From assembly GCA_017403885.1 (NCBI GenBank), contig JAFRDM010000091.1:1-41331 (forward strand): 41,331 bases of DNA. Direction: 5' to 3'. A program made the translations under genes and the position numbers. The DNA is from Oscillospiraceae bacterium. GTDB lineage: Bacteria; Bacillota; Clostridia; Oscillospirales; Oscillospiraceae. The stretch's first letter is position 1, and each line of letters opens with the position of its first letter. Shown here piece after piece: positions 32,941-41,279 of this stretch. The notes under the pieces were generated by a model. It ran no database searches, was not told the origin of the DNA, and saw only the letters and a list, made by a program, of their open reading frames with translations.

Positions 32941-33007
32941 GAGGATGATCCTTTCTGTGGCAGGAATTGGCTTGCAAGAGCGCACGGAGCGCGGCGCATA
33001 CTAAACA

Positions 33008-33149
33008 CGGACATTTCAGCCGCCGGGAGAGAGACAGAGGACCCGGAGAAGATGTCGTCCCGTATAGGGATACATCGAAACCGGCGAAATGTCAAGTGGA
33101 AGCCTTTCTTCCGCCGGGCGGGCCGAGCCATTCGGCCCGCCTGTTTTTT
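33008..33149 (+). ncRNA. Candidate structured non-coding RNA with its own terminator
   Basis: This gene-free stretch can fold into a three-way junction. P1 pairs GACATTTC (33010-33017) with GAAATGTC (33086-33093), extended by GCCG/CGGC with one bulge. P2 pairs CCGGG (33023-33027) with CCCGG (33042-33046). P3 pairs GATGT...TCCC (33051-33061) with GGGA...ACATC (33067-33076). A small GGAAG/CTTCC hairpin and a strong terminator follow (10-bp stem 33117-33126 with 33132-33141, then TGTTTTTT). A CATACT -10-like site precedes it with a poorly spaced TTGCAA. No protein frame fits. I do not recognise the family: SRP, RNase P, tmRNA and common riboswitch motifs are absent. A cis-regulatory role for the topoisomerase is less likely because that gene has its own promoter downstream. 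Confidence 0.5.
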
Positions 33150-33177
33150 ATATCTGACGGCTCCGCAGGCGCGGGAC

Positions 33178-33206
33178 TTGCAATCACTGCAGGGATTTGA
33201 TATACT
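33178..33206 (+). promoter_or_regulatory. Promoter of the topoisomerase operon
   Basis: TTGCAA (33178-33183) and TATACT (33201-33206) are 17 bases apart, 71 bases before the ATG at 33277 and downstream of the ncRNA terminator. Confidence 0.75.
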
Positions 33207-33276
33207 AAATAAATAATAAAGGGTTGAAAATGCATTCTCAATCCCACTATATATTGTATGAAAGGCAAAGGCTTTT

Positions 33277-35271
33277 ATGAGTACAGGCACCCCTGCATAC
33301 GGAAACGAGAGCATTTCCCAGCTTAAAGGTGCGGACCGTGTCCGAAAACGCCCGGGCGTCATTTTCGGCTCCGACGGATTGGACGGATGCGAGCACGCGG
33401 TTTTTGAAATTCTGTCCAATTCCATCGACGAGGCGCGCGAGGGGCACGGCGAACTGATTACGCTCACGCGCTACGAGGACAACTCCATCGAAGTCGAGGA
33501 CTTTGGCCGCGGCTGCCCCGTGGACTGGAATCCCGCGGAAAAACGCTATAACTGGGAACTGGTCTTCTGCGAGCTTTACGCCGGAGGCAAATACAAAAAC
33601 GCGGACGGCGGAGATTACGAGTATTCGCTCGGTCTCAACGGCCTCGGCTCCTGTGCGACGCAGTACGCCTCGGAGTATATGGACGTTACGGTCTGGCGCG
33701 ACGGGAAAAAGTATCAGCTCCATTTCAAAAAGGGCAAGGTCTGCGGGAAAAAGGGCGAGGAGCTCATCACAGAACCGACAGACCGGAAAAAGACTGGAAC
33801 GCTGATCAAATGGCGGCCAGACCGCGAAGTTTTTACCGAGATCGACATCCCGATCGAATACTTCGAGGACGTACTTCACCGTCAGGCCGTCGTCAACGCA
33901 GGCGTGACCTTCCGTCTGCGGATCCAGCGCGGCGCGAAATTCGAAACAAAGGATTTCCGATATGAAAACGGCATTGTCGATTACGTCCGCGAGATCGCGG
34001 GCGAGGGCGCGCTGACCGCGCCGGTCTCCATCTCGGCCGAGCGGAAGGGGCGCGACCGCGAGGACAAGCCAGAATACAAGGTCAAACTCTCGGCGGCCTT
34101 CTGTTTTTCCAACAAGGTCAACGCGATCGAATACTATCACAATTCCTCATGGCTCGAGAACGGCGGCGCGCCGGACAAGGCCGTGCGCAGCGCCTTCGTC
34201 TCGGCTGTGGACGCCTACATCAAAAAGCTGGCCAAATACCAGAAAAACGAGACCGCCATCAAGTTCCAGGACGTACAGGACTGTCTTATTCTCGTGACGA
34301 ACTGCTTTTCCACGCAGACCTCCTATGAGAATCAGACCAAGAAGGCGATCAACAATCGTTTCATCCAGCTGGCAATGACGGACTTCTTCAAACAGCAGCT
34401 GGAGATCTATTTCATCGAAAATAAGCCCGAGGCGGACCGCATTGCCGAGCAGGTGCTGATCAACAAACGCAGCCGCGAGACGGCCGAGCGGGCCCGGCAG
34501 GGCATGAAGAAAAAGCTCTCGGGCAGCATTGACATCGCCAACCGCGTGCAGAAATTCGTCGATTGCCGCAGCCGGGAGACGGATAAGCGGGAAATCTATA
34601 TCGTCGAGGGCGATTCCGCGCTCGGCGCCTGCAAACAGTCGCGAGACGCTGAATTCCAGGGCATCATGCCCGTGCGCGGCAAGATCCTCAACTGCCTCAA
34701 AGCCGACTATGTGCGGATCTTTAAAAGCGATATCATCACCGATCTGCTCAAGGTGCTCGGCTGCGGCGTCGAGGTCAAGGACAAGCATACGAAGGATCTT
34801 TCCAGCTTTGACCTGGAGAACCTTCGCTGGAGCAAGGTCATTATCTGCACCGACGCCGACGTGGACGGCTTCCAGATCCGGACGCTGATCCTTACGATGC
34901 TCTACCGCCTCGTGCCTACGCTGATCCGGGAAGGCTACGTCTATATCGCCGAGTCGCCGCTCTACGAGATCGAAAGCAAGGGAAAGACCTATTTTGCCTA
35001 TTCCGACCGGGAAAAGTCGGAGATCCTTGACAAGCTGGGCAGCGCGAAGGCCTCGATCAGCCGCAGCAAGGGTCTCGGCGAGAACGACCCGGACATGATG
35101 TGGATGACGACGATGAATCCGGCCACAAGGCGGCTGATCAAAATCATGCCGGAGGATGCAGAGAAGATGGCGCAGGTCTTCGACCTGCTCCTGGGCGACA
35201 ATCTTTCCGGACGCAAGGACCACATCGCCGAGGTCGGCTACCGCTATCTCGACATGGCGGACATTTCCTGA
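33277..35271 (+). CDS. Divergent type II topoisomerase ATPase subunit (GyrB/ParE-like)
   Basis: The 664-residue protein has the GHKL ATPase (FEILSNSIDEAREG with the Mg-binding Asn, VEDFGRGCPV, LGLNGLGSCATQ), the transducer domain, and a TOPRIM domain with EGDSALGACKQSRDAEF near residue 444 and CTDADVDGFQIRTL near 526. The C-terminal GyrB_C segment is present (KGLGENDPDMMWMTTMNPATR). Several loops differ from standard GyrB and ParE: EGDSALGA for EGDSAGGS, and DGFQIR for DGAHIR. It therefore looks like the second, divergent topoisomerase found in Clostridia rather than the main gyrase. It pairs with the A-type subunit at 35596. AAAGGCAAAGGC precedes the ATG. Confidence 0.88.
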   Translation: MSTGTPAYGNESISQLKGADRVRKRPGVIFGSDGLDGCEHAVFEILSNSIDEAREGHGELITLTRYEDNSIEVEDFGRGCPVDWNPAEKRYNWELVFCELYAGGKYKNADGGDYEYSLGLNGLGSCATQYASEYMDVTVWRDGKKYQLHFKKGKVCGKKGEELITEPTDRKKTGTLIKWRPDREVFTEIDIPIEYFEDVLHRQAVVNAGVTFRLRIQRGAKFETKDFRYENGIVDYVREIAGEGALTAPVSISAERKGRDREDKPEYKVKLSAAFCFSNKVNAIEYYHNSSWLENGGAPDKAVRSAFVSAVDAYIKKLAKYQKNETAIKFQDVQDCLILVTNCFSTQTSYENQTKKAINNRFIQLAMTDFFKQQLEIYFIENKPEADRIAEQVLINKRSRETAERARQGMKKKLSGSIDIANRVQKFVDCRSRETDKREIYIVEGDSALGACKQSRDAEFQGIMPVRGKILNCLKADYVRIFKSDIITDLLKVLGCGVEVKDKHTKDLSSFDLENLRWSKVIICTDADVDGFQIRTLILTMLYRLVPTLIREGYVYIAESPLYEIESKGKTYFAYSDREKSEILDKLGSAKASISRSKGLGENDPDMMWMTTMNPATRRLIKIMPEDAEKMAQVFDLLLGDNLSGRKDHIAEVGYRYLDMADIS

Positions 35272-35289
35272 GGATCGGAGGAACATGAG

Positions 35290-35592
35290 ATGAGAGATCT
35301 TGGCGCAAACAACTACGAGGCGGCGCGCAGCCGTCTGCGCACGGTCATGATCGCCGCTGCGCTCTCCTGTGCCGGCAGCCTTCTCACACCGCAGAGCTAC
35401 CTGCCGCTGAAGCTGTTCTTTACGATCGCCACGATCCTGATTTTTGCCTCGATGGTATTTATCATTGTGCGGGAATGCCGCTGCCCGCACTGCGGGAAGA
35501 TCATCTTCCTGGGGGCGCTTTCGGCCACCCACTGCCCGCGCTGCAGGAGAAGTCTGACGACAGGGAAAAAACAGAAGAAGAGCAGAAAATAA
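35290..35592 (+). CDS. Small membrane protein with C-terminal zinc ribbon
   Basis: The 100-residue protein has two membrane helices (about 18-33, and 41-62, LFFTIATILIFASMVFIIV). A cytoplasmic-looking C-terminus follows with CPHCGK and, 17 residues later, CPRCRRSL, a complete four-Cys zinc ribbon, then a Lys-rich tail. No known family is recognised. It is 18 bases after one topoisomerase subunit and 3 bases before the other, so all three are surely co-translated. GGAGGAACATGAG precedes the ATG. Confidence 0.7.
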   Translation: MRDLGANNYEAARSRLRTVMIAAALSCAGSLLTPQSYLPLKLFFTIATILIFASMVFIIVRECRCPHCGKIIFLGALSATHCPRCRRSLTTGKKQKKSRK

Positions 35593-35595
35593 GTT

Positions 35596-37833
35596 ATGGC
35601 TAAGAAAAAAGAAAACACAAAAAAGTACGATAATCCCAACGTCGTGGGGCTGCACGCTGCGATCGTGGAGCAGCCGATCACCGAGACGCTTGAGACGAAT
35701 TACATGCCCTACGCCATGAGCGTGATCGTATCGCGCGCGATCCCGGAGATCGACGGCTTCAAGCCCTCGCACCGAAAGCTGCTCTATACGATGTACAGGA
35801 TGGGGCTCCTAAGCGGCTCGCGCACGAAGAGCGCGAACATCGTCGGTCAGACTATGGCGCTCAATCCCCACGGAGACGCGGCGATCTATGAAACGATGGT
35901 ACGCCTTTCGGCCGGCTATGAAGCCCTTCTCACTCCGTTTGTCGATTCCAAGGGCAACTTCGGTAAGGTTTTTTCGCGGGATATGTCCTATGCCGCCTCG
36001 CGCTATACCGAGGCGAAGCTCTCTCCGATCTGCGCTGAGATCTTCCGTGACATAGAAAAAGACACGGTCGACATGGTCGACAATTATGACGGGCGCATGA
36101 AAGAGCCGACGCTGCTGCCGACTGCGTTCCCGAACGTACTCGTGTCCGCCAACAACGGCATTGCCGTCGGAATGGCGAGCATGATCTGCGGCTTCAATCT
36201 CAACGAGGTCTGCGAAACGACGATCAACTATCTGCGCGATCCGGGGCACGATATCTTTCTGACGCTGCCCGCGCCGGATTTTCCGACCGGCGGTGAGATC
36301 ATTTTTGACCGCTCGGAGATGGAGAGCATCTACGCCACGGGCCGCGGCAGCTTCCGCGTGCGGGCACGCTGGCGTTTTATCCCGAAAGAAAACATCATCG
36401 AGATCTACGAGATCCCCTACACGACGACCTCCGAGGCGATCATCGACAAGGTGGCCGAACTGATCAAAAACGGCAAGATTCGCGAGATCAACGATATGCG
36501 CGACGAGACCGATCTCGGCGGATTGAAGCTCGCGATCGATCTCAAACGCGGCGCAGACCCGGAAAAGCTCATGGCAAAGCTCTTTCGCATGACGACGCTG
36601 CAGGACGCTTTTCCCTGCAACTTCAACATACTCGTTGCCGGCAATCCGAAGGTCATGGGCGTGAGGGAGATCCTCGACGAGTGGTGTGCCTGGCGCACCG
36701 AGAGCATTCGCCGCAGGGTGTTTTTTGATCTGTCAAAGAAGAAGGACAAGCTGCATCTGCTCAAGGGCCTGGAAAGGATCCTGCTGGATATCGACAAGGC
36801 CATTGAAATCATTCGCGGGACGGAGCTTGAAAGCGAAGTCGTTCCCAACCTCATGATGGGCTTCGGAATCGACCAGATCCAGGCGGAATTCGTCGCCGAA
36901 ATCAAGCTGCGCAACATCAACCGCGAGTATATCCTCAAACGTACGGACGAGATCGAGGCGCTCGAAAAGGAGATCGCAGACCTGAGCGAGATCCTCGGCA
37001 GCCGCAGACGCATTAAGTCCATCATCATCGACGAGCTCAAGCAGATCAACAGAAAGTACGTGACGCCCCGCCGTTCGACGATCGTCTATTCCGACGAGAT
37101 CGAGGAATTTGAGCCTGTCGACGAGGTCGAGGATTACCCGGTCACGCTTTTCCTGTCGAAGCAGGGATATTTCAAAAAGATCACCGCGCAGTCGCTGCGC
37201 ATGAGCAGCGATCAGAAGTACAAGGAGGGCGACCGCCTTTCCGTCAGCTTTGAATCGGCCAACGGCAGGGAAGTGCTCTTTCTCACCGACCTCCAGCAGA
37301 TGTACAAATGCCGCGTCTCGGATTTCGAAGACACGAAGGCTTCCGCACTCGGCGCGTACCTTCCCACAAAGCTTGAAATGGACGAGGGGGAAAGCGTGAT
37401 CGCCATGCTCGATCCGGGAGATTATTCCAAGCACCTGCTGATCGTGTTCGAAAACGGAAAAGCCGCGCGTATCGAGCTCGGGGCCTACGAGACCAAGACC
37501 AACCGCCGCAAGCTGATCAACGCCTATTCCGACAAAAGCCCGGCTGTTTCCGTGATGCTGATCGACGCGGAGAAGGATGTGGCCGTTTCCTCCAACGACG
37601 GCCGCACGCTGGTTTTCAACACCGCGCAGATTCTGCCGAAGACTACGCGGACCACGCAGGGCGTTGGCGTGATGACGCTCAAAAAGGGCCGTAAGGTCAT
37701 CCGGGCCGAGGCGCTGAAGGACACCGCGATCAAAAATACCGCGCGATATCGTGTGCGCACGCTGCCGGCGGCAGGCGCATTGCTCAGACCGGAGGACAGA
37801 GAAGAGCAGCAGCTCTCTTTGATGGAGGATTAA
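35596..37833 (+). CDS. Divergent type II topoisomerase cleavage subunit (GyrA/ParC-like)
   Basis: The 745-residue protein begins the catalytic core with NYMPYAMSVIVSRAIPEIDG and has FKPSHRKLLYTMYRMGLL. The winged-helix site AASRYTEAKL contains the DNA-linking Tyr137. PTAFPNVLVSANNGIAVGMA is the usual P-x-x-[LF]-P-N-x-L-x-N region. A coiled-coil (about 435-495) and a partial C-terminal beta-propeller follow. The GyrA box (QRRGGKG) is not visible, so it should decatenate or relax rather than actively supercoil, by analogy with ParC. It is encoded with its ATPase partner at 33277. The start has little room for a ribosome site and may rely on coupling. Confidence 0.9.
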   Translation: MAKKKENTKKYDNPNVVGLHAAIVEQPITETLETNYMPYAMSVIVSRAIPEIDGFKPSHRKLLYTMYRMGLLSGSRTKSANIVGQTMALNPHGDAAIYETMVRLSAGYEALLTPFVDSKGNFGKVFSRDMSYAASRYTEAKLSPICAEIFRDIEKDTVDMVDNYDGRMKEPTLLPTAFPNVLVSANNGIAVGMASMICGFNLNEVCETTINYLRDPGHDIFLTLPAPDFPTGGEIIFDRSEMESIYATGRGSFRVRARWRFIPKENIIEIYEIPYTTTSEAIIDKVAELIKNGKIREINDMRDETDLGGLKLAIDLKRGADPEKLMAKLFRMTTLQDAFPCNFNILVAGNPKVMGVREILDEWCAWRTESIRRRVFFDLSKKKDKLHLLKGLERILLDIDKAIEIIRGTELESEVVPNLMMGFGIDQIQAEFVAEIKLRNINREYILKRTDEIEALEKEIADLSEILGSRRRIKSIIIDELKQINRKYVTPRRSTIVYSDEIEEFEPVDEVEDYPVTLFLSKQGYFKKITAQSLRMSSDQKYKEGDRLSVSFESANGREVLFLTDLQQMYKCRVSDFEDTKASALGAYLPTKLEMDEGESVIAMLDPGDYSKHLLIVFENGKAARIELGAYETKTNRRKLINAYSDKSPAVSVMLIDAEKDVAVSSNDGRTLVFNTAQILPKTTRTTQGVGVMTLKKGRKVIRAEALKDTAIKNTARYRVRTLPAAGALLRPEDREEQQLSLMED

Positions 37834-37845
37834 CGGAGAAAACCG

Positions 37846-39285
37846 ATGAAGAAGTTTCGGATCGTTTTGCTTCTTGCGTCTTGCGTTCTGCTCCTCTGCG
37901 GCTGCGGGAACGCTTTTGAAAAGGAATACGTTTCCGTGACCGATTACATCTCTCCCGTCCAGGCGGAGAGCAGAGAGGGAGAGCGTGTAACGGTGCGCAA
38001 CATGACCGAGCTGAAAAAAACGCTCATCGACATGGTATACGACGGTGCTGCGGGAGGGAAAATCGCCTTTGATCCCAATTATGACGGCAGCGCTCCCGAG
38101 GATATGGAGAGCGCCTGCTGGCAGGTCCGGACACAGGACGCGCTGTGCGCCTATTGCGTCCGCGATCTGGACTACGAGCTTGAAAAGATCGTGAACTATT
38201 ATGAAAGTACGGTCTCGATCGATTATACAAGCTACGCCGCAGAGCTTTCCAGTATCATCCGCCTGCCGTATTCCGTCGGCCTTCAGGATATCATTTCCTC
38301 CGCGCTGGAGGAAAACCGTCAGCAGGTGACGATCCTGATCGATACGAGCTCTACGACGACGGAAAACGTCAGGTCGATCGCTCAGGATCTTTACAGAAAC
38401 AATCCGACGATCTGTGTGCGCGAGCCGCAGATCTCGGTCTATATGTACAGCGGCTCCGGCCGCCAGAGGCTGTATGAGATCAACATCCGCTACGGCATGG
38501 CGGAAGACGAGATCATCCGCTGTAAGTCCCTGCTGAAAAATCTGGATGTAGTGCGCAATCTTGAGGCGGATAAGCTTGACGATCCGAACAGGGCGCTTGC
38601 CGCCTGCCGGTATTTGGTTGAAAACTGCATACTCACGGAGACGGCGCCCGGCAGTTGCTATGACGCGCTCATAAAAGGCGAAAGCAGCAGCGAAGGCCTC
38701 GCGCTCGCCTATGTCGAGATGTGCCATCAGCTCGGTATCGAATGCCGCATCGTTTACGGACAGCGAAACGGTGCGAATCACTGCTGGAATATCATCAAGC
38801 TGGGCGAGGACCGTTATCATGTCGACGTCAGCCGCTGCTACGACGGAGAGTATGATAAGGGCTTTCTGCTCAACGACGAGCGCATGTGGGACGATTACCG
38901 CTGGAGCATTTCGACTTATCCGAGCTGCAGGGGCGAACTGAGCTATACGGATATTGTCCCGGAGGAAGCGGTCCAGCCGGCGTATGTGCCCGATGCGCTT
39001 CCGCCGGAAGGACCTGAGGCTGAGCCGACAGCCGAACCCACTCCGGAAACGACGCCGGAACCCACTCCGGAACCGACGCCGGAGCCCACGCCGGAACCGA
39101 CGCCGGAGCCGACGCCGGAGCCCACGCCGGAACCGACGCCGGAGCCCACGCCGGAACCGACGCCGGAGCCCACGCCCGAACCCACGCCGGAGTCCACGCC
39201 CGAACCCACGCCCGAGTCCTCGCCTGCGCCTGCATCAGAACCGCCGGAAGAGCCGACGGAAGACGCAGGGGATACATCCGGCTGA
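37846..39285 (+). CDS. Transglutaminase-like lipoprotein with PTPE tail, nucleophile Cys replaced by Ser
   Basis: The 479-residue protein has a lipoprotein signal with lipobox LCGC (Cys20). A long unassigned region (about 25-265) precedes a transglutaminase-like core at about 270-345: GESSSEGLALAYVEMCHQLG, then NHCWNIIKL and YHVDVSRCYD. In active members the first segment is G-x-C-x-G, and here the Cys is Ser; His and Asp of the triad remain. Classical cysteine chemistry is thus unlikely. The C-terminus is about 60 residues of PTPE repeats, a wall-spanning or disordered stalk. It follows the topoisomerase gene by 12 bases, with CGGAGAAAAC as ribosome site. Confidence 0.75.
   Translation: MKKFRIVLLLASCVLLLCGCGNAFEKEYVSVTDYISPVQAESREGERVTVRNMTELKKTLIDMVYDGAAGGKIAFDPNYDGSAPEDMESACWQVRTQDALCAYCVRDLDYELEKIVNYYESTVSIDYTSYAAELSSIIRLPYSVGLQDIISSALEENRQQVTILIDTSSTTTENVRSIAQDLYRNNPTICVREPQISVYMYSGSGRQRLYEINIRYGMAEDEIIRCKSLLKNLDVVRNLEADKLDDPNRALAACRYLVENCILTETAPGSCYDALIKGESSSEGLALAYVEMCHQLGIECRIVYGQRNGANHCWNIIKLGEDRYHVDVSRCYDGEYDKGFLLNDERMWDDYRWSISTYPSCRGELSYTDIVPEEAVQPAYVPDALPPEGPEAEPTAEPTPETTPEPTPEPTPEPTPEPTPEPTPEPTPEPTPEPTPEPTPEPTPEPTPESTPEPTPESSPAPASEPPEEPTEDAGDTSG
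39037..39216 (+). repeat. 12-bp tandem repeat coding PTPE units
   Basis: About fifteen 12-base units, CC(C/G)AC(G/T)CC(G/C)GA(A/G), encode Pro-Thr-Pro-Glu. Copies alternate between two codon versions (CCGACGCCGGAG and CCCACGCCGGAA), which suggests expansion by 24-base steps. Copy number is likely to vary between strains. Confidence 0.85.
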
Positions 39286-39303
39286 TTTGTCGGAAATGCA
39301 ATG

Positions 39304-39332
39304 TTGAAATAGCCATATGTTTGTGCTATAAT
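39304..39332 (+). promoter_or_regulatory. Promoter for the LCP-family gene
   Basis: TTGAAA (39304-39309) and a consensus TATAAT (39327-39332) are 17 bases apart, 87 bases before the ATG. Confidence 0.7.
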
Positions 39333-39418
39333 ACTTTCCCGTCTTGAACGCCGTCCCGCAGCGTCATACCGAAAACGGGGAAAACGACGGCTTCTTTCGA
39401 TAAAGAGAGGAAAACGAA

Positions 39419-41044
39419 ATGCTGAAGAGAAAAAAGTGGATTCCGATCGCCTCCGCGGTCTTTGCGATCACGGTTCTTGCGGTCGCGGTATTTTTCATCA
39501 GCCTGCTGAAGGTAGACGTTTTGATCGGCGAGATCCTTCTGATCATTGCCGCTGTCATGGCGCTTCTGCTGTTTGTTGCCGGGCTTTTGCTGTTCAAAGG
39601 CCTTCACAGGAAACGCAGCGCCATGCGCCGCATACGCAGGATCATCGGCCTTGTCCTTTGTCTCGTCGTTGTTTTCTGCAGCGTTTTCGGAACGATCCTG
39701 ATGCACAACGTCGAAAAAACGAAGACGCAGATCAGCAATGCCAAGTCCGACGAGCAGCCGAGGTCCATCGTCGGCGTCTATGTGACGGACGGAGACGGCG
39801 CTCAGAAGCTCTCGGACATGGGCGCGTATACCTTTGCCGTGCTCGGTGAGCTGGGCGCGGAGAAGCTCAACAGCAATTATGCCATCGGCGCGATCAACAA
39901 TGCCCTTGGCGCCAAGGTGAAGACCGTCTCTTATCCCGGCATAACCGATGCCGCATCAGCTCTTCGCAACGGCGACGTTCAGGCGATGGTTGTCAGCAAG
40001 ACCTTTATCCTTCTTCTCGAAGATGCGGAAAACTTTGCTGAGTTTGCCGAGACGCTCAGACTTGTCGATGAGATCCCCGTTCCGTACAACGCTACGCTGG
40101 AGAACACGCCCATCGTGATAGCTTCCATTGCCGCGGCTCCCGAGGATCCGGACACGACTCCCGCACCGACGCCCGTCCCCACGCCGAGCCCGACGCCCGC
40201 GCCCCTCTTCGGCGAGGATCAGACGCTTGTCGTTTATCTCAGCGGACTCGACAAATGGGAGGCCGGCGCCAGCAATATCCACAGCGACGTCAACATCCTG
40301 ATGTTCATCAACAGCAAGACCAGACAGGTCATGCTGATCAACACGCCGCGCGACTTCTATATGGTCAACCCGGCGCTGGGCGGATACGATAAGCTGACGC
40401 ACTGCGGCATTCAGGGCGTTTACAACTCGATCGAGGCGCTCGAACGTTTCTACAATCTCGATATCGACAATTTCGCTCGCGTGAACTTCACGGGCTTCGA
40501 GCAGTTTGTCGATTCCATCGGCGGCATCACATTGGATAACCCGGTCGAGTTCACGGGCGACGCACCCGGCTACCGCCCGGTGCGCTTCCCGGTGGGAGAA
40601 CTCCATCTCAACGGCGAGGAGGCGCTTGTTTATTCGCGTGAGCGAGAGCCCTTCGGCGACGGCGACCTCGGCCGCGGACGGAACCAGCTTCGCGTTTTGA
40701 CGGCGATCCTTGACAATATCAAGAAAAACGGCGCGTCTGTGCTGATGAACCACGCCCAGATCCTTGAGGCGATGGGCAACTGTGTCGATACCGACTTTAC
40801 TTCCGATCAGATTTCTGATCTGGCCAAGCTTGCCACCCGCTATCTCAACGAATGGGATATCAAGAGCTACGGCGTGATCGGCGACACCGGCATGGCCGTT
40901 ACGGCCTCCGGCGGCACAGAGCCGCTGTATATCATCTGGCCGAGACAGAACTCCGTCGACTTTGCCGTCAGGCTGATGAACATGATCCAAAACGATGAGA
41001 TCATCACCGACGAGGTACTGGCGGAAGCTCCGCTTCCATACTGA
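39419..41044 (+). CDS. LytR-CpsA-Psr (LCP) family protein
   Basis: The 541-residue protein has three N-terminal membrane helices (about 8-29, 35-60, 74-95), an extracytoplasmic domain (about 115-225), a PTPVPTPSPTPAP linker, then the LCP catalytic domain (about 275-460). LCP marks include NIHSDVNILMFINSKTRQ, INTPRDFYM with the conserved Arg, LTHCGIQGVYNSIEALE, ARVNFTGFEQFVDSIGGI and LVYSREREPFGDGDLGRGR. LCP enzymes transfer undecaprenyl-linked polymers to peptidoglycan. The extra middle domain is also seen in LCP proteins of other Clostridia. A ribosome site, GAGAGGAAAACGAA, lies before the ATG. Confidence 0.9.
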   Translation: MLKRKKWIPIASAVFAITVLAVAVFFISLLKVDVLIGEILLIIAAVMALLLFVAGLLLFKGLHRKRSAMRRIRRIIGLVLCLVVVFCSVFGTILMHNVEKTKTQISNAKSDEQPRSIVGVYVTDGDGAQKLSDMGAYTFAVLGELGAEKLNSNYAIGAINNALGAKVKTVSYPGITDAASALRNGDVQAMVVSKTFILLLEDAENFAEFAETLRLVDEIPVPYNATLENTPIVIASIAAAPEDPDTTPAPTPVPTPSPTPAPLFGEDQTLVVYLSGLDKWEAGASNIHSDVNILMFINSKTRQVMLINTPRDFYMVNPALGGYDKLTHCGIQGVYNSIEALERFYNLDIDNFARVNFTGFEQFVDSIGGITLDNPVEFTGDAPGYRPVRFPVGELHLNGEEALVYSREREPFGDGDLGRGRNQLRVLTAILDNIKKNGASVLMNHAQILEAMGNCVDTDFTSDQISDLAKLATRYLNEWDIKSYGVIGDTGMAVTASGGTEPLYIIWPRQNSVDFAVRLMNMIQNDEIITDEVLAEAPLPY

Positions 41045-41057
41045 TATCGCTCCTATT

Positions 41058-41094
41058 ATCCGGACGCGGCCGCACGGCCGCGCCCGGATTATTC
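41058..41094 (+). terminator. Terminator after the LCP-family gene
   Basis: A 14-bp stem with one mismatch (41058-41071 with 41076-41089) and a GCAC loop is followed by TATTCTCTT. Confidence 0.75.
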
Positions 41095-41125
41095 TCTTCG
41101 GATCGGCGCAAAAGGGAAAAACTGC

Positions 41126-41153
41126 TTGACAATTTCACAGGGTGTGGTAATAT
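41126..41153 (+). promoter_or_regulatory. tRNA promoter
   Basis: A consensus TTGACA (41126-41131) is followed after 16 bases by TAATAT (41148-41153), about 15 bases before the tRNA-Gly 5' end. Confidence 0.6.
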
Positions 41154-41168
41154 ATACGCGTTCTCGAT

Positions 41169-41244
41169 GCGGCCTTAGCTCATCTGGTAGAGCGCCACCT
41201 TGCCAAGGTGGAGGTAGCGAGTTCGAGCCTCGTAGGCCGCTCCA
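41169..41244 (+). tRNA. tRNA-Gly (GCC)
   Basis: A full 76-base cloverleaf with encoded CCA. The acceptor pairs GCGGCCT with AGGCCGC, the D-stem is GCTC/GAGC, the anticodon stem CCACC/GGTGG has loop TTGCCAA (anticodon GCC), and the T-loop is TTCGAGC. It is the first of a tRNA group running out of the window. Confidence 0.97.
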
Positions 41245-41245
41245 T

Positions 41246-41274
41246 AAACCTAGTGCTTCCGCAATAGGTTTTTT
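41246..41274 (+). terminator. Possible terminator between tRNA-Gly and tRNA-Leu
   Basis: A 7-bp stem (41246-41252 with 41265-41271) continues across one mismatch into 3 more pairs and a TTCC loop, then TTTTTT. It would let tRNA-Gly be made separately, or allow partial readthrough. Confidence 0.55.
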
Positions 41275-41279
41275 CTATA

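Noticed and set aside
33008-33149. Known RNAs (SRP, RNase P, tmRNA, common riboswitches) for the intergenic structure
   Set aside because: The hallmark cores of these families are not present, for example the SRP GNAR-loop domain, the RNase P GAGGAAAGTC segment and glycine or FMN aptamer motifs. It is left as an unnamed candidate.
36733-38820. A 695-codon open frame on the minus strand
   Set aside because: It lies opposite the topoisomerase A subunit and the lipoprotein, both with clear domains. Its protein is a His/Arg/Asp-rich composition with no motifs, as expected for the complement of high-GC coding sequence. The same applies to long minus-strand frames at 2192-4282, 4008-5831, 11062-13701 and 34147-35772.
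39037-39216. Tandem repeat as a possible CRISPR array
   Set aside because: Units are 12 bases, contiguous, in frame and code for PTPE, with no spacers and no cas genes.
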